Below, in pieces: positions 32,419 through 41,134 of a DNA stretch of 44,581 bases. Origin of the DNA: an uncultured Bacilli bacterium (GTDB lineage Bacteria > Bacillota_I > Bacilli_A > RF39 > UBA660); assembly GCA_944363805.1 (NCBI GenBank), contig CALVVH010000003.1:1-44581 (forward strand). The letters run 5' to 3'. Both the position numbers and the translations under genes were made by a program. The notes under the pieces were generated by a model. The model was not told the origin of the DNA. It was given only the letters and a program-made list of their open reading frames with translations, and ran no database searches. Positions within the stretch are counted from its first letter, which is position 1, and each line of letters starts with the position of its first letter.

Positions 32419-34827
32419 GTGGCTAGTTTTGATACACATTTTGCTCCAGATTTAACTAATTCAACCGCTAATGAAAGGGCGGTGTTTCAAGGTACAAATT
32501 ATCGAATTACAGTTTTAACTGAAAGGTTGGTTCGTCTTGAATATAGTGTGGACGGACATTTTTCTGATAACTTGACGACTTTAGTTAAAAATAGAAGGTT
32601 TAGTGTGCCTCAATTTAAAGTGGAACAAGATCAAAATTATTTAGTTATTACAACTAGTTATTTTATGCTTCAATATTTAAAAAATAAACCTTTTTTAGGA
32701 CCAAAATTTGCACCAGATTCTAATTTGAAAGTAGAGCTTTTAAGTACTGATAAGATGTGGTTTTATGGCCAGGCAGAAGCAAGAAATTTTAAGGGTGGCG
32801 CAATAAGTTTAGACAATTACAAAGGAAGAATTGCTCTAGATAAAGGTTTGTATTCAACTGATGGTTTTGTCTCTTTAGATGATTCGGGAAATTTTGAAAT
32901 TGATGCCAATGGTTTTTTAGTAAAGCCAGATGTTAATAAAGTAGATATATATTTGTTTATGTATAAAAGAGACTTTGGCATGTGTTTAAGAGATTATTTT
33001 ACATTGACGGGTTATCCTCCGTTAATTCCAAGATATGCTCTTGGTATATGGTGGAATAAAGAAAGAATTTATAATTTTGATGATACTAAAGGTTTAGTTA
33101 AGACTTTTAATCGGCATCAAATTCCTTTGTCAGTATTACTTTTAAGTGAATTTTGGCACATTAAAGATCCAAGTGATTATAATATGTATCGGACAGGTTT
33201 TACCTTTAATAAAGATTTATTCCCAAATCCAGTAGAGTTTATCAAATATATGCATGACCGAGGAGTTAGAGTTGGAGTAAATATTGATCCTGAGGAAGGT
33301 GTACGTAAGGAAGAAGATAGGTATTTAAATGTAGCTCAAGAATTAAATGTGGCTGATGGAATAACTATTCCTTATAATGCGTATGATAAAAATTTTATGT
33401 CTACTTATGTAAGACATTTAATTGATCCGATGCTCGATATAGGGATAGATGTTTATTGGCTAGATTATAAAAAAGATTTAGATTCAATTCAAACATTGCA
33501 ATATTATTATAATAAAGATTTTGATAAAATTAAAAATACACGGCCTTTAGTTTTGACACGGAGCCCTTTAGTGGCACCACATCGAGCAGGCATCTTGTAT
33601 TCTGGGGAAACTATTGTTTCTTGGGATACCTTAAAATTTTTGCCATTTTATAATTCAATGGCAGCAAATAAGGGAATTACTTGGTGGAGTCATGATGTTG
33701 GGGGGTATAAAGATGGAATTGAAGATAGTGAATTGTATTTAAGATATATCCAATTTTCAACTTTTAGTCCAATTTTTAGATTTAGTTCAAAACGAGGAGT
33801 ATACTATAAAAGAGAACCTTGGATGTGGGATGTTAAAACATTTACAGTAGCTCGGGAGTACTGTTGGCTTCGCCAAAGACTAGTTCCATATCTATATACT
33901 GCGGCGTATGAGTATCATAAGACAGGGAAACCTTTAGTTCAACCAATCTATTATACTTATCCGGAAATATATGATGAACCGACCTATCGTAACGAGTATT
34001 ATTTTGGAAAAGAATTATTTATTGCTCCGATTACTAAACCGAAAGATGTAACGATGAATAGGTCAATTGAACGAGTGTTTTTACCAAAAGGAACTTGGTA
34101 TGATTTTAAAACAGGTAAGAAGTTTATAGGTAATAAAAGATATGTAGTATTTTATAAAGAAGAAGAATATCCAATATTTGCTAGAGCGGGAGCTATAATA
34201 CCACTAGCAAATTTAGACAAAAATATCAATGATACTAATCCACCGAAGAGTATGGAAATTAATATTTTCCCTGGTCAAAGTAATGAATTTAAAATGTATG
34301 AAGATGATGGAATAACTAAACTTCATGAAGATGGTTATTACATTGTAACAGCAATAGATTATAATTACTTGCAAAATAACTATACGGTTATAATTCATCC
34401 AACAGAGGGAAAGACAGAAATAATTCCAAAACTTAGAGATTATAAGATTCGGTTTAGAAATACGAGAGCTGCCGATGATGTAGAAATTTTCTTAAATGGT
34501 AATTTAGCTAATCTAGAACGAGAATATTATGAAGATGAAAACGACTTTGTGGTCGATGTTAAGGGTGTTGATACTACAAAACAGCTTACGGTAAATTGTA
34601 AAGGTAAAGATATTGAAATAAATGCTGTTAGAATTGTCAATGAAGATGTCAATTCCATTATTAGTGACTTAAAAATTACAACTAAATTAAAAGAAGAAAT
34701 TGCAGAAATATTCTTTAGTGATTTGGACATTAAATTAAAACGGATTAGAATAAAAAAATTACATGGACTTGATAGAAGATTTGTCAGAATGTTTATAAAA
34801 CTACTTGAATACTTGGCAGAAATCTAA
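32419..34827 (+). CDS. glycoside hydrolase family 31 (alpha-glycosidase)
   Basis: 802 aa, cytoplasmic (no signal). An N-terminal beta-sandwich is followed by a TIM barrel (IPRYALGIWWNKERIYN, VGVNIDPEEGV) with nucleophile D349 in DVYWLDYKKD. WWSHDVGGYKDG, TFSPIFRFSSKRG and the beta-sandwich C-terminus match GH31 alpha-glucosidases/xylosidases. In the acid/base segment the usual GD is GE (E397 in LYSGETIVSWDTLKF). The last 65 residues (IISDLKITTKL...) form an extra helical tail. Start is GTG 32419. Confidence 0.88.
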   Translation: MASFDTHFAPDLTNSTANERAVFQGTNYRITVLTERLVRLEYSVDGHFSDNLTTLVKNRRFSVPQFKVEQDQNYLVITTSYFMLQYLKNKPFLGPKFAPDSNLKVELLSTDKMWFYGQAEARNFKGGAISLDNYKGRIALDKGLYSTDGFVSLDDSGNFEIDANGFLVKPDVNKVDIYLFMYKRDFGMCLRDYFTLTGYPPLIPRYALGIWWNKERIYNFDDTKGLVKTFNRHQIPLSVLLLSEFWHIKDPSDYNMYRTGFTFNKDLFPNPVEFIKYMHDRGVRVGVNIDPEEGVRKEEDRYLNVAQELNVADGITIPYNAYDKNFMSTYVRHLIDPMLDIGIDVYWLDYKKDLDSIQTLQYYYNKDFDKIKNTRPLVLTRSPLVAPHRAGILYSGETIVSWDTLKFLPFYNSMAANKGITWWSHDVGGYKDGIEDSELYLRYIQFSTFSPIFRFSSKRGVYYKREPWMWDVKTFTVAREYCWLRQRLVPYLYTAAYEYHKTGKPLVQPIYYTYPEIYDEPTYRNEYYFGKELFIAPITKPKDVTMNRSIERVFLPKGTWYDFKTGKKFIGNKRYVVFYKEEEYPIFARAGAIIPLANLDKNINDTNPPKSMEINIFPGQSNEFKMYEDDGITKLHEDGYYIVTAIDYNYLQNNYTVIIHPTEGKTEIIPKLRDYKIRFRNTRAADDVEIFLNGNLANLEREYYEDENDFVVDVKGVDTTKQLTVNCKGKDIEINAVRIVNEDVNSIISDLKITTKLKEEIAEIFFSDLDIKLKRIRIKKLHGLDRRFVRMFIKLLEYLAEI

Positions 34828-34840
34828 TATAATAAGTTAC

Positions 34841-35026
34841 AAGCAGATGAAGAAAGAGTAGTAAATTATGTTTTTTTAAATAGAGAATTAGTGGTTGGTG
34901 AAAACTAATAAAAATCATAATTGAACTTGCTTTTGGATGTGTTGGGGTAATTTCCTTATCAATTATAAGAGAAGTAATTAAGGTGGTACCACGAGTTTTA
35001 CTCGTCCTTTGGGATCATCTTTTTTT
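34841..35026 (+). promoter_or_regulatory. T-box leader, leucine-specific
   Basis: The T-box core TGGTACCACG lies at 34984-34993 within AAGGTGGTACC. Stem I has an AGTAGTA region, AGAGA and GGTTGGTGA motifs. An AAATTATG/CATAATT helix is followed by a specifier loop reading AACTTGC, giving codon CTT (Leu) at 34926-34928. The terminator is ACGAGT/ACTCGT plus T7 at 35020-35026. It senses uncharged tRNA-Leu and controls the membrane protein-leuS operon. Confidence 0.9.
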
Positions 35027-35040
35027 ATGGAGGGATAAAC

Positions 35041-35442
35041 ATGAATGAATTTATTTGGACACTTATTTGGGGTGGAGCATTATTTGTAATAGTGTTTGTT
35101 ATCAATTATTTTCTCATTTTAAAAAGAGGATATAAGAATATACAAAAGGCTAAGAAGAAAAAAAGAAATAAAAAAATTGAGGATTTTGTAGGTTTTTCAA
35201 TTTTGATTCCGAAGTTTAAACTTGATATCAATAAGATGAATCTCAATTATGTATTTGTGTTGTCATCTTTAATTAATGCATTTATTATTGCGTTAGTGTT
35301 TGTAATAATTTATAGTATTCCATGGGATTTACCTTTTCAAATACTCCTCGCATTTGTCCTTTTATTTGGACTTATATATGCATTATATGAATTATTAGGA
35401 AGGCATTTAGTTAAGAAAGGTTGGAAGAAAGATGAAAAGTAA
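35041..35442 (+). CDS. three-helix membrane protein upstream of leuS
   Basis: 133 aa. There is one N-terminal helix (TLIWGGALFVIVFVINYFLIL), a strongly basic cytoplasmic loop (KKKKRNKKIEDFVGF), then two helices (FVLSSLINAFIIALVFVIIYSI and FQILLAFVLLFGLIYALYELL). I do not recognise the family. It sits between the leucine T-box and leuS and overlaps leuS by 11 nt, so it responds to leucine starvation. Whether it is functionally tied to leucine is unknown. Confidence 0.7.
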   Translation: MNEFIWTLIWGGALFVIVFVINYFLILKRGYKNIQKAKKKKRNKKIEDFVGFSILIPKFKLDINKMNLNYVFVLSSLINAFIIALVFVIIYSIPWDLPFQILLAFVLLFGLIYALYELLGRHLVKKGWKKDEK

Positions 35443-38242
35443 AATAATAGAAGAAAAGTGGCAAAAATATTGGGAAGAACATAAGAGTTTTGAAGCTGTT
35501 ACAGGAAGCGATAAAGATCCTTATTATATTTTAGTTGAGTTTCCTTATCCGTCAGGTTCAGGGCTTCATGTTGGGCATGTTCGTAGTTATACAGCACAAG
35601 ATGCAATGGCTAGAATGATGCGAATGCAAGGAAAGAATGTTTTGTTTCCAATGGGCTGGGATGCTTTTGGGGCACCAGCAGAACAATATGCAATAAAAAA
35701 TCATATTCATCCTAAGGAAGCAGTAAAAGAAAATATTAAGACTTTTAAAAGACAAATGCAAACATTAGGTTTTTCATTTGATTGGGATAGAGAGTTTTCA
35801 ACGACAGATCCGGAATATTATAAATGGACACAATGGCAATTTTTACAATTTTATAAACATGGAATGGCTTATAAAGATACGGTGCCTGTAAATTGGTGCC
35901 CAAATTGTAAAACAGTTTTGTCAAATGAAGATGCAGCTGGGGGAGTATGTGAGAGATGTGGTACCCAAGTTGTTCAAAAGGAAAAAAGTCAATGGATGCT
36001 TCGAATGAGTGATTATTCAGAAGATTTACTTAAGGGACTTGATGATACTAACTTTGCTGAAAAAGTAAAACTTGGTCAAATCAATTGGATTGGTAAATCA
36101 ATTGGAGCAGAAGTAACATTTAAAATTGATGGATATGAAGAAAAGTTTACAGTATTTACAACAAGGTGTGATACTTTATTTGGGGCAACATATTGTGTTC
36201 TTGCTCCAGAACATAAACTAGTTGATGTAATTACAACGGACGATAAAAAATCAGAGGTAGAAGCTTATAAAGAAGCATGTCTATTAAAAAATGAAATGGA
36301 AAGAACGGAACTTAATAAGGAAAAGACTGGAGTATTTACTGGGGCTTATGCAATTAATCCAGTAAATGGAGCAAAAATACCAATTTATATAAGTGATTAT
36401 GTTCTTGCAAGTTATGGTACTGGTGCTATTATGGCCGTTCCGGCGCATGATGAGCGAGACTATGAATTTGCGACTAAATTTAATATTCCAATTATTCAAG
36501 TTCTTGAAGAAGTAACTGGTACTCCTTATGAAGGAGAAACTAAGAAAAATTCAATTGTAGCAATTTTGTATGATGAGGCAAATGACAAATATTTGACAGT
36601 TAATTGGCATGAAATGGGAGGTCGTTTGTTTATCGGAGGTACAATTAAAGAAGGGGAATCAGCATTAGATTGTGCTATAAGAGAAATAAAAGAAGAAACA
36701 GGATATAAAGATATTGAACTTGTTTGTGAACTTCCAAAGATAAATCATCACTATTATGCTTATAATAAAGATAAGTATTTCAATATTGAATCAACAGGAT
36801 TTTTGTTTAAGTTAGTAAGTAATGCTCAAGATGAACAAAATTTAGATGATGATGAAAAATTTGATTTGGAATGGGTAGATAAAAATACCATTATGGCTGA
36901 GGTTAACGATGGGCTTCATAAGAAGACTTTTGAATATGCAATGAAGCCGGGAGCTATGGAAGGTGATGGAATACATATTAATTCTGGTTTCTTAGATGGC
37001 TTAAATAAAGAAGATGCAATAAGCAAAATGTTAGAATTTTTGGAAGAACATAAATGTGGTAAAAAACAAGTAAACTATAAAATGCGTGATTGGATTTTCT
37101 CAAGACAAAGATTCTGGGGTGAACCAATTCCAATGATTTATTGTAACACCTGCGGCTGGCAACCGATGAATGAAGAAGATTTACCTTTGCTTTTGCCAGA
37201 TGTTGCTGAATATGAACCAACGGATAATGGAGAAAGTCCACTTGCAAAAATTACGGATTGGGTAAATACAACTTGTCCAAAATGTGGTGGACCAGCAAAA
37301 AGAGAAACTGATACGATGCCAAACTGGGCAGGATCTAGTTGGTATTTCTTGAGATTTATGGATCCACATAACGATAAAGAGTTTGCTTCGATGGATGCTA
37401 TGAAATATTGGCGAAGAGTAGATTGGTATAATGGTGGAATGGAACACACTGCTAGACACTTACTTTATGCGAGATTCTGGGTACAATTTTTGTATAATAT
37501 CGGTTTAGTTCCAAGTAAGGAAATGATTTGGACTAGAGTAAGTCATGGTATGGTACTTGGTAGTGATAACCAAAAGATGAGTAAATCTAAAGGAAATGTA
37601 ATTAATCCGGATGATATTGTCAATGAATATGGTGCAGATACTTTGAGAGTTTATGAAATGTTTATGGGAGATTATCAAAGTGATTGCCCGTGGAGTACAG
37701 ATTCTTTAAAAGGCTGCAAGAGATTCTTAGATAAAGTAATTCGTTTAAAAGAAAAAGTAGTTGATGGAGATAAATATTCTGATGCGTTAGAAAAAATAAT
37801 TCATAAGAGTATTAAGAAAGTGCAAAATGATTTAGTTGCAATGTCATATAATACTGCTATATCGACATTGATGATTTTAGCAAACAGTTATGATGAAATG
37901 ATGAATATAACCAAAGAAGATTATCATTTATTACTTACTTTACTTAATCCAATTGCTCCGCATATAACGGAAGAATTAAATGAAAAACTTGGTTATAAAC
38001 CAATTTGTGAAAGTACATGGCCAACTTATGATGAAGCTAAAACTATAGATGATGAAAAAGAAATTGGAGTACAAGTAAATGGAAAACTTAGAGCTTCAAT
38101 AAAAATTTCTATTAATGAAGCTGAAGAAAGTATTAAAAGTAAAGCTTTGAGTGAAGAAAATGTCAAGAGACATATTGATGGTAAAGAAGTTGTCAAAATA
38201 ATAGTTATTCCAGGACGTATCGTCAATATTGTTGTAAAATAA
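35432..38242 (+). CDS. leuS: leucyl-tRNA synthetase with inserted NUDIX domain
   Basis: 936 aa, against about 805 for typical bacterial LeuRS. HIGH is HVGH 46-49, the zinc finger is CPNC..CERC, editing motifs are TRCDTLFGATYCV and GTGAIMAVPAHDERDYEFA, and KMSKS is at 715-719. The extra 130 residues (about 373-505) sit in the CP1 editing region right after the HDERD segment. They hold a perfect Nudix box at 403-425 (G-x5-E-x7-REIKEETGY). LeuRS sequence resumes at GDGIHINSGFLDGLNK. The frame is unbroken. It charges tRNA-Leu; the role of the insert is unknown. Confidence 0.95.
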   Translation: MKSKIIEEKWQKYWEEHKSFEAVTGSDKDPYYILVEFPYPSGSGLHVGHVRSYTAQDAMARMMRMQGKNVLFPMGWDAFGAPAEQYAIKNHIHPKEAVKENIKTFKRQMQTLGFSFDWDREFSTTDPEYYKWTQWQFLQFYKHGMAYKDTVPVNWCPNCKTVLSNEDAAGGVCERCGTQVVQKEKSQWMLRMSDYSEDLLKGLDDTNFAEKVKLGQINWIGKSIGAEVTFKIDGYEEKFTVFTTRCDTLFGATYCVLAPEHKLVDVITTDDKKSEVEAYKEACLLKNEMERTELNKEKTGVFTGAYAINPVNGAKIPIYISDYVLASYGTGAIMAVPAHDERDYEFATKFNIPIIQVLEEVTGTPYEGETKKNSIVAILYDEANDKYLTVNWHEMGGRLFIGGTIKEGESALDCAIREIKEETGYKDIELVCELPKINHHYYAYNKDKYFNIESTGFLFKLVSNAQDEQNLDDDEKFDLEWVDKNTIMAEVNDGLHKKTFEYAMKPGAMEGDGIHINSGFLDGLNKEDAISKMLEFLEEHKCGKKQVNYKMRDWIFSRQRFWGEPIPMIYCNTCGWQPMNEEDLPLLLPDVAEYEPTDNGESPLAKITDWVNTTCPKCGGPAKRETDTMPNWAGSSWYFLRFMDPHNDKEFASMDAMKYWRRVDWYNGGMEHTARHLLYARFWVQFLYNIGLVPSKEMIWTRVSHGMVLGSDNQKMSKSKGNVINPDDIVNEYGADTLRVYEMFMGDYQSDCPWSTDSLKGCKRFLDKVIRLKEKVVDGDKYSDALEKIIHKSIKKVQNDLVAMSYNTAISTLMILANSYDEMMNITKEDYHLLLTLLNPIAPHITEELNEKLGYKPICESTWPTYDEAKTIDDEKEIGVQVNGKLRASIKISINEAEESIKSKALSEENVKRHIDGKEVVKIIVIPGRIVNIVVK

Positions 38243-38281
38243 AAAGATTAGTGTGGTAAAGCACGCACTAATCTTTCTTTT
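38243..38281. terminator. bidirectional terminator
   Basis: AAAGATTAGTG (38243-38253) pairs perfectly with CACTAATCTTT (38266-38276). A and T tracts lie on either side, between the convergent leuS and kinase-like genes. Confidence 0.85.
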
Positions 38282-39012
38282 TCTTTAGAACTAGGAGGGG
38301 TTATGTATTCTGCAATATCAGAAAATTGTAAATCTAAGTTATCATCTTGGCATTTAGCTTTTTCAATTAAATATTCTATATAGTATAGCAAAGCAGGATT
38401 GGCTTTAATGTTTTTTAATATTTCAAATAATTCTATTAAATCTTTGTTAGAAAAGAAATCTTCTATGTCAATATTATAGTAGATACTTAAAGCTGATAGT
38501 AAGGCTTTAAGGATATCACTAAGTTTAGAATCAGGAATAATATGTTTGTTAATATCAATACAATAACAAACAAGTAAAGTTTTTTTGCTATTAATTTTTT
38601 TGCCAAAATCCCAATCTATGAAGAAGGCTTCATTATTTCTTATTAAAATGTTAGTATTTCTTACATCTCCTAAAATGAGGTGTTCATTGATGCCTCTTAA
38701 AGATTCAAAAATACTTTTCATGATGGCAATTACATCTAATTGGTTGTTTTCTTCTTGAAGTAGTTCATCGATGTTTTTACTATCAGGTATATATGGTAGT
38801 TGATAGCCGTAGATGTGTTCATCTTTTATTAAATCCATTGGTAAAACTAAACCAGAAACATTTTTAAGACTGTTAACATATAAATAGTAGTCATCACGAT
38901 TTTCTCTATCGCTTATTCTTATTACTTTATATAAGGTATCATCTGGTCCCCAATAAAGGCCGCGTTTAAATTGGGGTAGTGATTCGACTTCTTCTTTCTT
39001 TAAATTTAACAT
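38248..39012 (-). CDS. protein-kinase-fold protein (putative small-molecule or protein kinase)
   Basis: 254 aa. The catalytic loop HLILGDVRNTNILI (Asp and Asn of HxD...N) and metal loop FFIDWDFGKK (DFG) define a kinase-like fold. The N-terminal lobe has LYKVIRISDR with a candidate ATP-binding lysine. It is short, with a helical C-terminal lobe. Homologues could be aminoglycoside/choline-type phosphotransferases or bacterial Ser/Thr kinases; the substrate is not evident. AAAGGGGG precedes ATG 39012. Confidence 0.7.
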   Translation of the reverse strand: MLNLKKEEVESLPQFKRGLYWGPDDTLYKVIRISDRENRDDYYLYVNSLKNVSGLVLPMDLIKDEHIYGYQLPYIPDSKNIDELLQEENNQLDVIAIMKSIFESLRGINEHLILGDVRNTNILIRNNEAFFIDWDFGKKINSKKTLLVCYCIDINKHIIPDSKLSDILKALLSALSIYYNIDIEDFFSNKDLIELFEILKNIKANPALLYYIEYLIEKAKCQDDNLDLQFSDIAEYITPPSSKEKERLVRALPH

Positions 39013-39115
39013 AATATCCCCCTTTAATGAGTGCTATTATAACAAAAATGTGCTATTTTGGCAAATTCGACACTATTTTTAGTTAGAATAACATAGGATG
39101 TATGGGTGAGAAAAA

Positions 39116-39286
39116 ATGAAAGTTAAAGTATTTGATGAATCACATGAAAAAGATTTAGAAAACTCTATTAATGGCTTTCTAAATTCTGGAGAGTTTGATA
39201 TAATAGATATCAAGTATCAAGTGGCAATTGCTGTGTGTGGAGAAGAACAAATTTATTGTTTTAGTGCTTTAATTATGTACAATTAA
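39116..39286 (+). CDS. Cse60-like small protein
   Basis: 56 aa. MKVKVFDESHEKDLENSINGFL, then IIDIKYQVAIAVCGEEQIYCFSALIMYN closely follow the sporulation protein Cse60 of Bacillus, nearly the entire length of that family. In Bacillus it is made in the mother cell during sporulation, but homologues are also found in non-sporulating Firmicutes. GTGAG lies 9-10 nt before the ATG. Its last four bases overlap the end of the convergent gene at 39283. Confidence 0.75.
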   Translation: MKVKVFDESHEKDLENSINGFLNSGEFDIIDIKYQVAIAVCGEEQIYCFSALIMYN

Positions 39287-39612
39287 AGCATATACATGTT
39301 GCCAGATGTGTCGATATCTTCGGTTATGAATGTTGTATTTCCTGATTCTAATTTATTGATACGATGTTCTAACCGATTTATTTGTCTTTCAATTTTGGCT
39401 AGACGATTTTCGATGTTGTCGTTTCCAGTTCCTGTATATTGTGGATATTGAACATTTCCTGGCATATTTGGGGGTCCGGCATAGAATGAATTGTAACTTG
39501 TTTGGGCTTGTTGGTAAGGAATACCATTGGGCATCATGTTTGGTATGTTAGGATTATATCCTGAATAAGACATGTTTGCTTCGGTAAAAAATGAATTTCT
39601 TGTTTTTTTCAT
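39283..39612 (-). CDS. Pro/Asn/Tyr-rich protein with C-terminal coiled coil
   Basis: 109 aa. The N-terminal 65 residues are a disordered Asn-Pro-Tyr-Gly-rich stretch (YSGYNPNIPNMMPNGIPYQQ). A heptad coiled coil follows (NRLAKIERQINRLEHRINKLE, 69-90) and then a short tail ITEDIDTSGNMYML. This composition recalls spore-coat or surface-layer morphogenetic proteins, and it is convergent with a Cse60-like gene. I know no named family. AGGAGG precedes ATG 39612. Confidence 0.65.
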   Translation of the reverse strand: MKKTRNSFFTEANMSYSGYNPNIPNMMPNGIPYQQAQTSYNSFYAGPPNMPGNVQYPQYTGTGNDNIENRLAKIERQINRLEHRINKLESGNTTFITEDIDTSGNMYML

Positions 39613-39661
39613 ATGATTTCCTCCTACAAGTAATATATGTTAAATTTTAGGAAGTGATATT

Positions 39662-40255
39662 ATGAGAATGCGTAATCCCAAAGATAAAGATGAAGTAATT
39701 AGTTCTTGTGATTTTTTTTATGAAGGTTTTAATAATGATAATCCAGTACATTTAGAAATTGGAATGGGAAAGGGAAAATTTATATTGGAAATGGCTTTAA
39801 AATATCCTAATATAAATTTTATTGGTGTGGAAAAGTATTCGAGTGTAGCAAGTGTTGCTATAAAAAGGATTAGGGAAATTAAACCGGATAATTTGCGAAT
39901 ACTTATAATGGATGCCAAGAAATTAGAGGAAATACTTAAAGGGAAAGTTGATACAATATATTTGAATTTTTCTGATCCATGGCCAAAGGATAGACATGCT
40001 AAAAGAAGACTGACTGCAAGAAATTTTTTAGAAAGTTATGATATATTATTTAAAGGTAGTCCTCATATAGTAATGAAAACTGATAATGATAATTTATTTC
40101 AATATAGTTTAGAGTCATTTAAAGAATATGGTTATAAAATTAATAAAATAAGTTATGATTTACATAGTGAGACACTAGATAATGTTGAAACAGAATATGA
40201 AGAAAAGTTTAGTAAAAATGGTATAAAAATAAAATATGTTGATGTTAGTAAATAA
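39662..40255 (+). CDS. trmB: tRNA (guanine-N7-)-methyltransferase TrmB
   Basis: 197 aa. SAM site LEIGMGKGKFILEMA, then NFIGVEKYSSVA and the signature YLNFSDPWPKDRHAKRRLT, followed by MKTDNDNLFQYS. It methylates G46 in the tRNA variable loop. The length is slightly under the usual 210-215 aa but complete. GGAAGTGAT precedes ATG 39662. Confidence 0.93.
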   Translation: MRMRNPKDKDEVISSCDFFYEGFNNDNPVHLEIGMGKGKFILEMALKYPNINFIGVEKYSSVASVAIKRIREIKPDNLRILIMDAKKLEEILKGKVDTIYLNFSDPWPKDRHAKRRLTARNFLESYDILFKGSPHIVMKTDNDNLFQYSLESFKEYGYKINKISYDLHSETLDNVETEYEEKFSKNGIKIKYVDVSK

Positions 40256-40273
40256 CTAATTATCAACATATTT
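40234..40273 (+). terminator. terminator overlapping the trmB stop
   Basis: ATATGTTGAT (40234-40243) pairs perfectly with 40262-40271, with inner TTAGT/ACTAA, followed by a T run. Confidence 0.75.
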
Positions 40274-40283
40274 TTTTAAAAAC

Positions 40284-40316
40284 ATAGTTTACTATTTGAA
40301 GCGTATTTGATATAAT
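40284..40316 (+). promoter_or_regulatory. promoter with overlapping dyad for the XRE gene
   Basis: -35 TTTACT (40288-40293), a 17-bp spacer and extended -10 TGATATAAT (40308-40316). The dyad ATAGT-TT-ACTAT (40284-40295) covers the -35, as expected for autoregulation. Confidence 0.5.
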
Positions 40317-40337
40317 GTATTCAGAAAGGCAGACAAT

Positions 40338-40670
40338 ATGTATTCGAATTTAGGAGAAAAGTTAAAATTATTAAGAACAAGAAGGGGCATAACGCAAGGT
40401 GACTTAGCACAAGTATTAAATCTAAGTAAAGGACAAGTTTCTAATTTAGAAAATGGAAGAAGAAACTTAGGTTTAAAACAATTAGAAAAAATATGCGAGT
40501 TTTTTAAAGTTGATATGTCTTACTTTTTCATAGTGGAAACAACTGATTCTTGTTTGGATTTGATTGAAAAGGCAAAAGTGTTATTTGATAGCAAAGAGTT
40601 AACTAATGCTCAAAAGGATGATTTATTTACTTCTATTATGAAAATATATCTAGATTCAAAAGAAAAATAA
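40338..40670 (+). CDS. XRE-family repressor (phage-type)
   Basis: 110 aa. HTH at residues 5-60 (GEKLKLLRTRRGITQGDLAQVLNLSKGQVSNLENGRRNLGLKQLEKICEFF), then a 45-residue helical C-terminal region (DLIEKAKVLFDSKELTNAQKDDLF). It resembles small phage/ICE repressors. It immediately precedes a broken BRO/antirepressor gene (ATG right after its stop), the usual repressor-antirepressor pairing, so it is probably a relic of a lost phage module although itself intact. Confidence 0.85.
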   Translation: MYSNLGEKLKLLRTRRGITQGDLAQVLNLSKGQVSNLENGRRNLGLKQLEKICEFFKVDMSYFFIVETTDSCLDLIEKAKVLFDSKELTNAQKDDLFTSIMKIYLDSKEK

Positions 40671-41133
40671 ATGAAGAAGGGTGGTTTTGTGAATCAAGAT
40701 AAAATGTATTTAATTAATAAAATATTTAATAATGATGAAAATAGGACGGTATGGGATAAGGAAAAAGAAAAGTATTATATTAGCGTTGTAGATATTGTGG
40801 CTATTTTGTCAGAAAGTAAAAGTAAAGATTATACTGCTTATTGGAGAAAACTTAAACAACGATTGATAAAAGAGGGAAATGAAAGTGTGACAAATTGTCA
40901 CGGTTTGAAAATGCTTTCAAAAAGATGGTAAATATCGGATGACTGATGTTGTCGATATTGAAGGAATGTTTAGAATAATTGAATCAATTTCATCCAAAAA
41001 TGCCGAACCAATAAAACAATGGTTAGCAAGACTTGGTAGTGAGAGAATTGATGAAGTTTTTGATACTTCAATTACGATGCAGAGAGCAGTAGATACTTAT
41101 AGAGCAAAAGGATATGATGAAGAATTGTGTTAG
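40671..41133 (+). pseudogene. frameshifted BRO-N/antirepressor gene
   Basis: The first part (to 40931) holds TVWDKEKEKYYISVVDIVAILSES and YWRKLKQRLIKEGNESVTNCHGLKML, then stops. One extra A in the AAAAA run near 40920 breaks it. In the next frame, QKDGKYRMTDVVDIEGMFRIIESI, KQWLARLGSERI and AVDTYRAKGYDEE continue exactly as in BRO-family/DNA-damage-inducible antirepressors. The family normally goes on past YDEEW; here it ends at LC and a stop, so the 3' part is lost. GTG 40689 behind GGGTGG is the better start. Confidence 0.85.
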
Positions 41134-41134
41134 T

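Noticed and set aside
36978..37459. Open minus-strand frames inside leuS (several over 80 codons)
   Set aside because: They are mirror frames of a strongly conserved gene, lack ribosome sites and encode low-complexity Ser/Ile-rich sequence.
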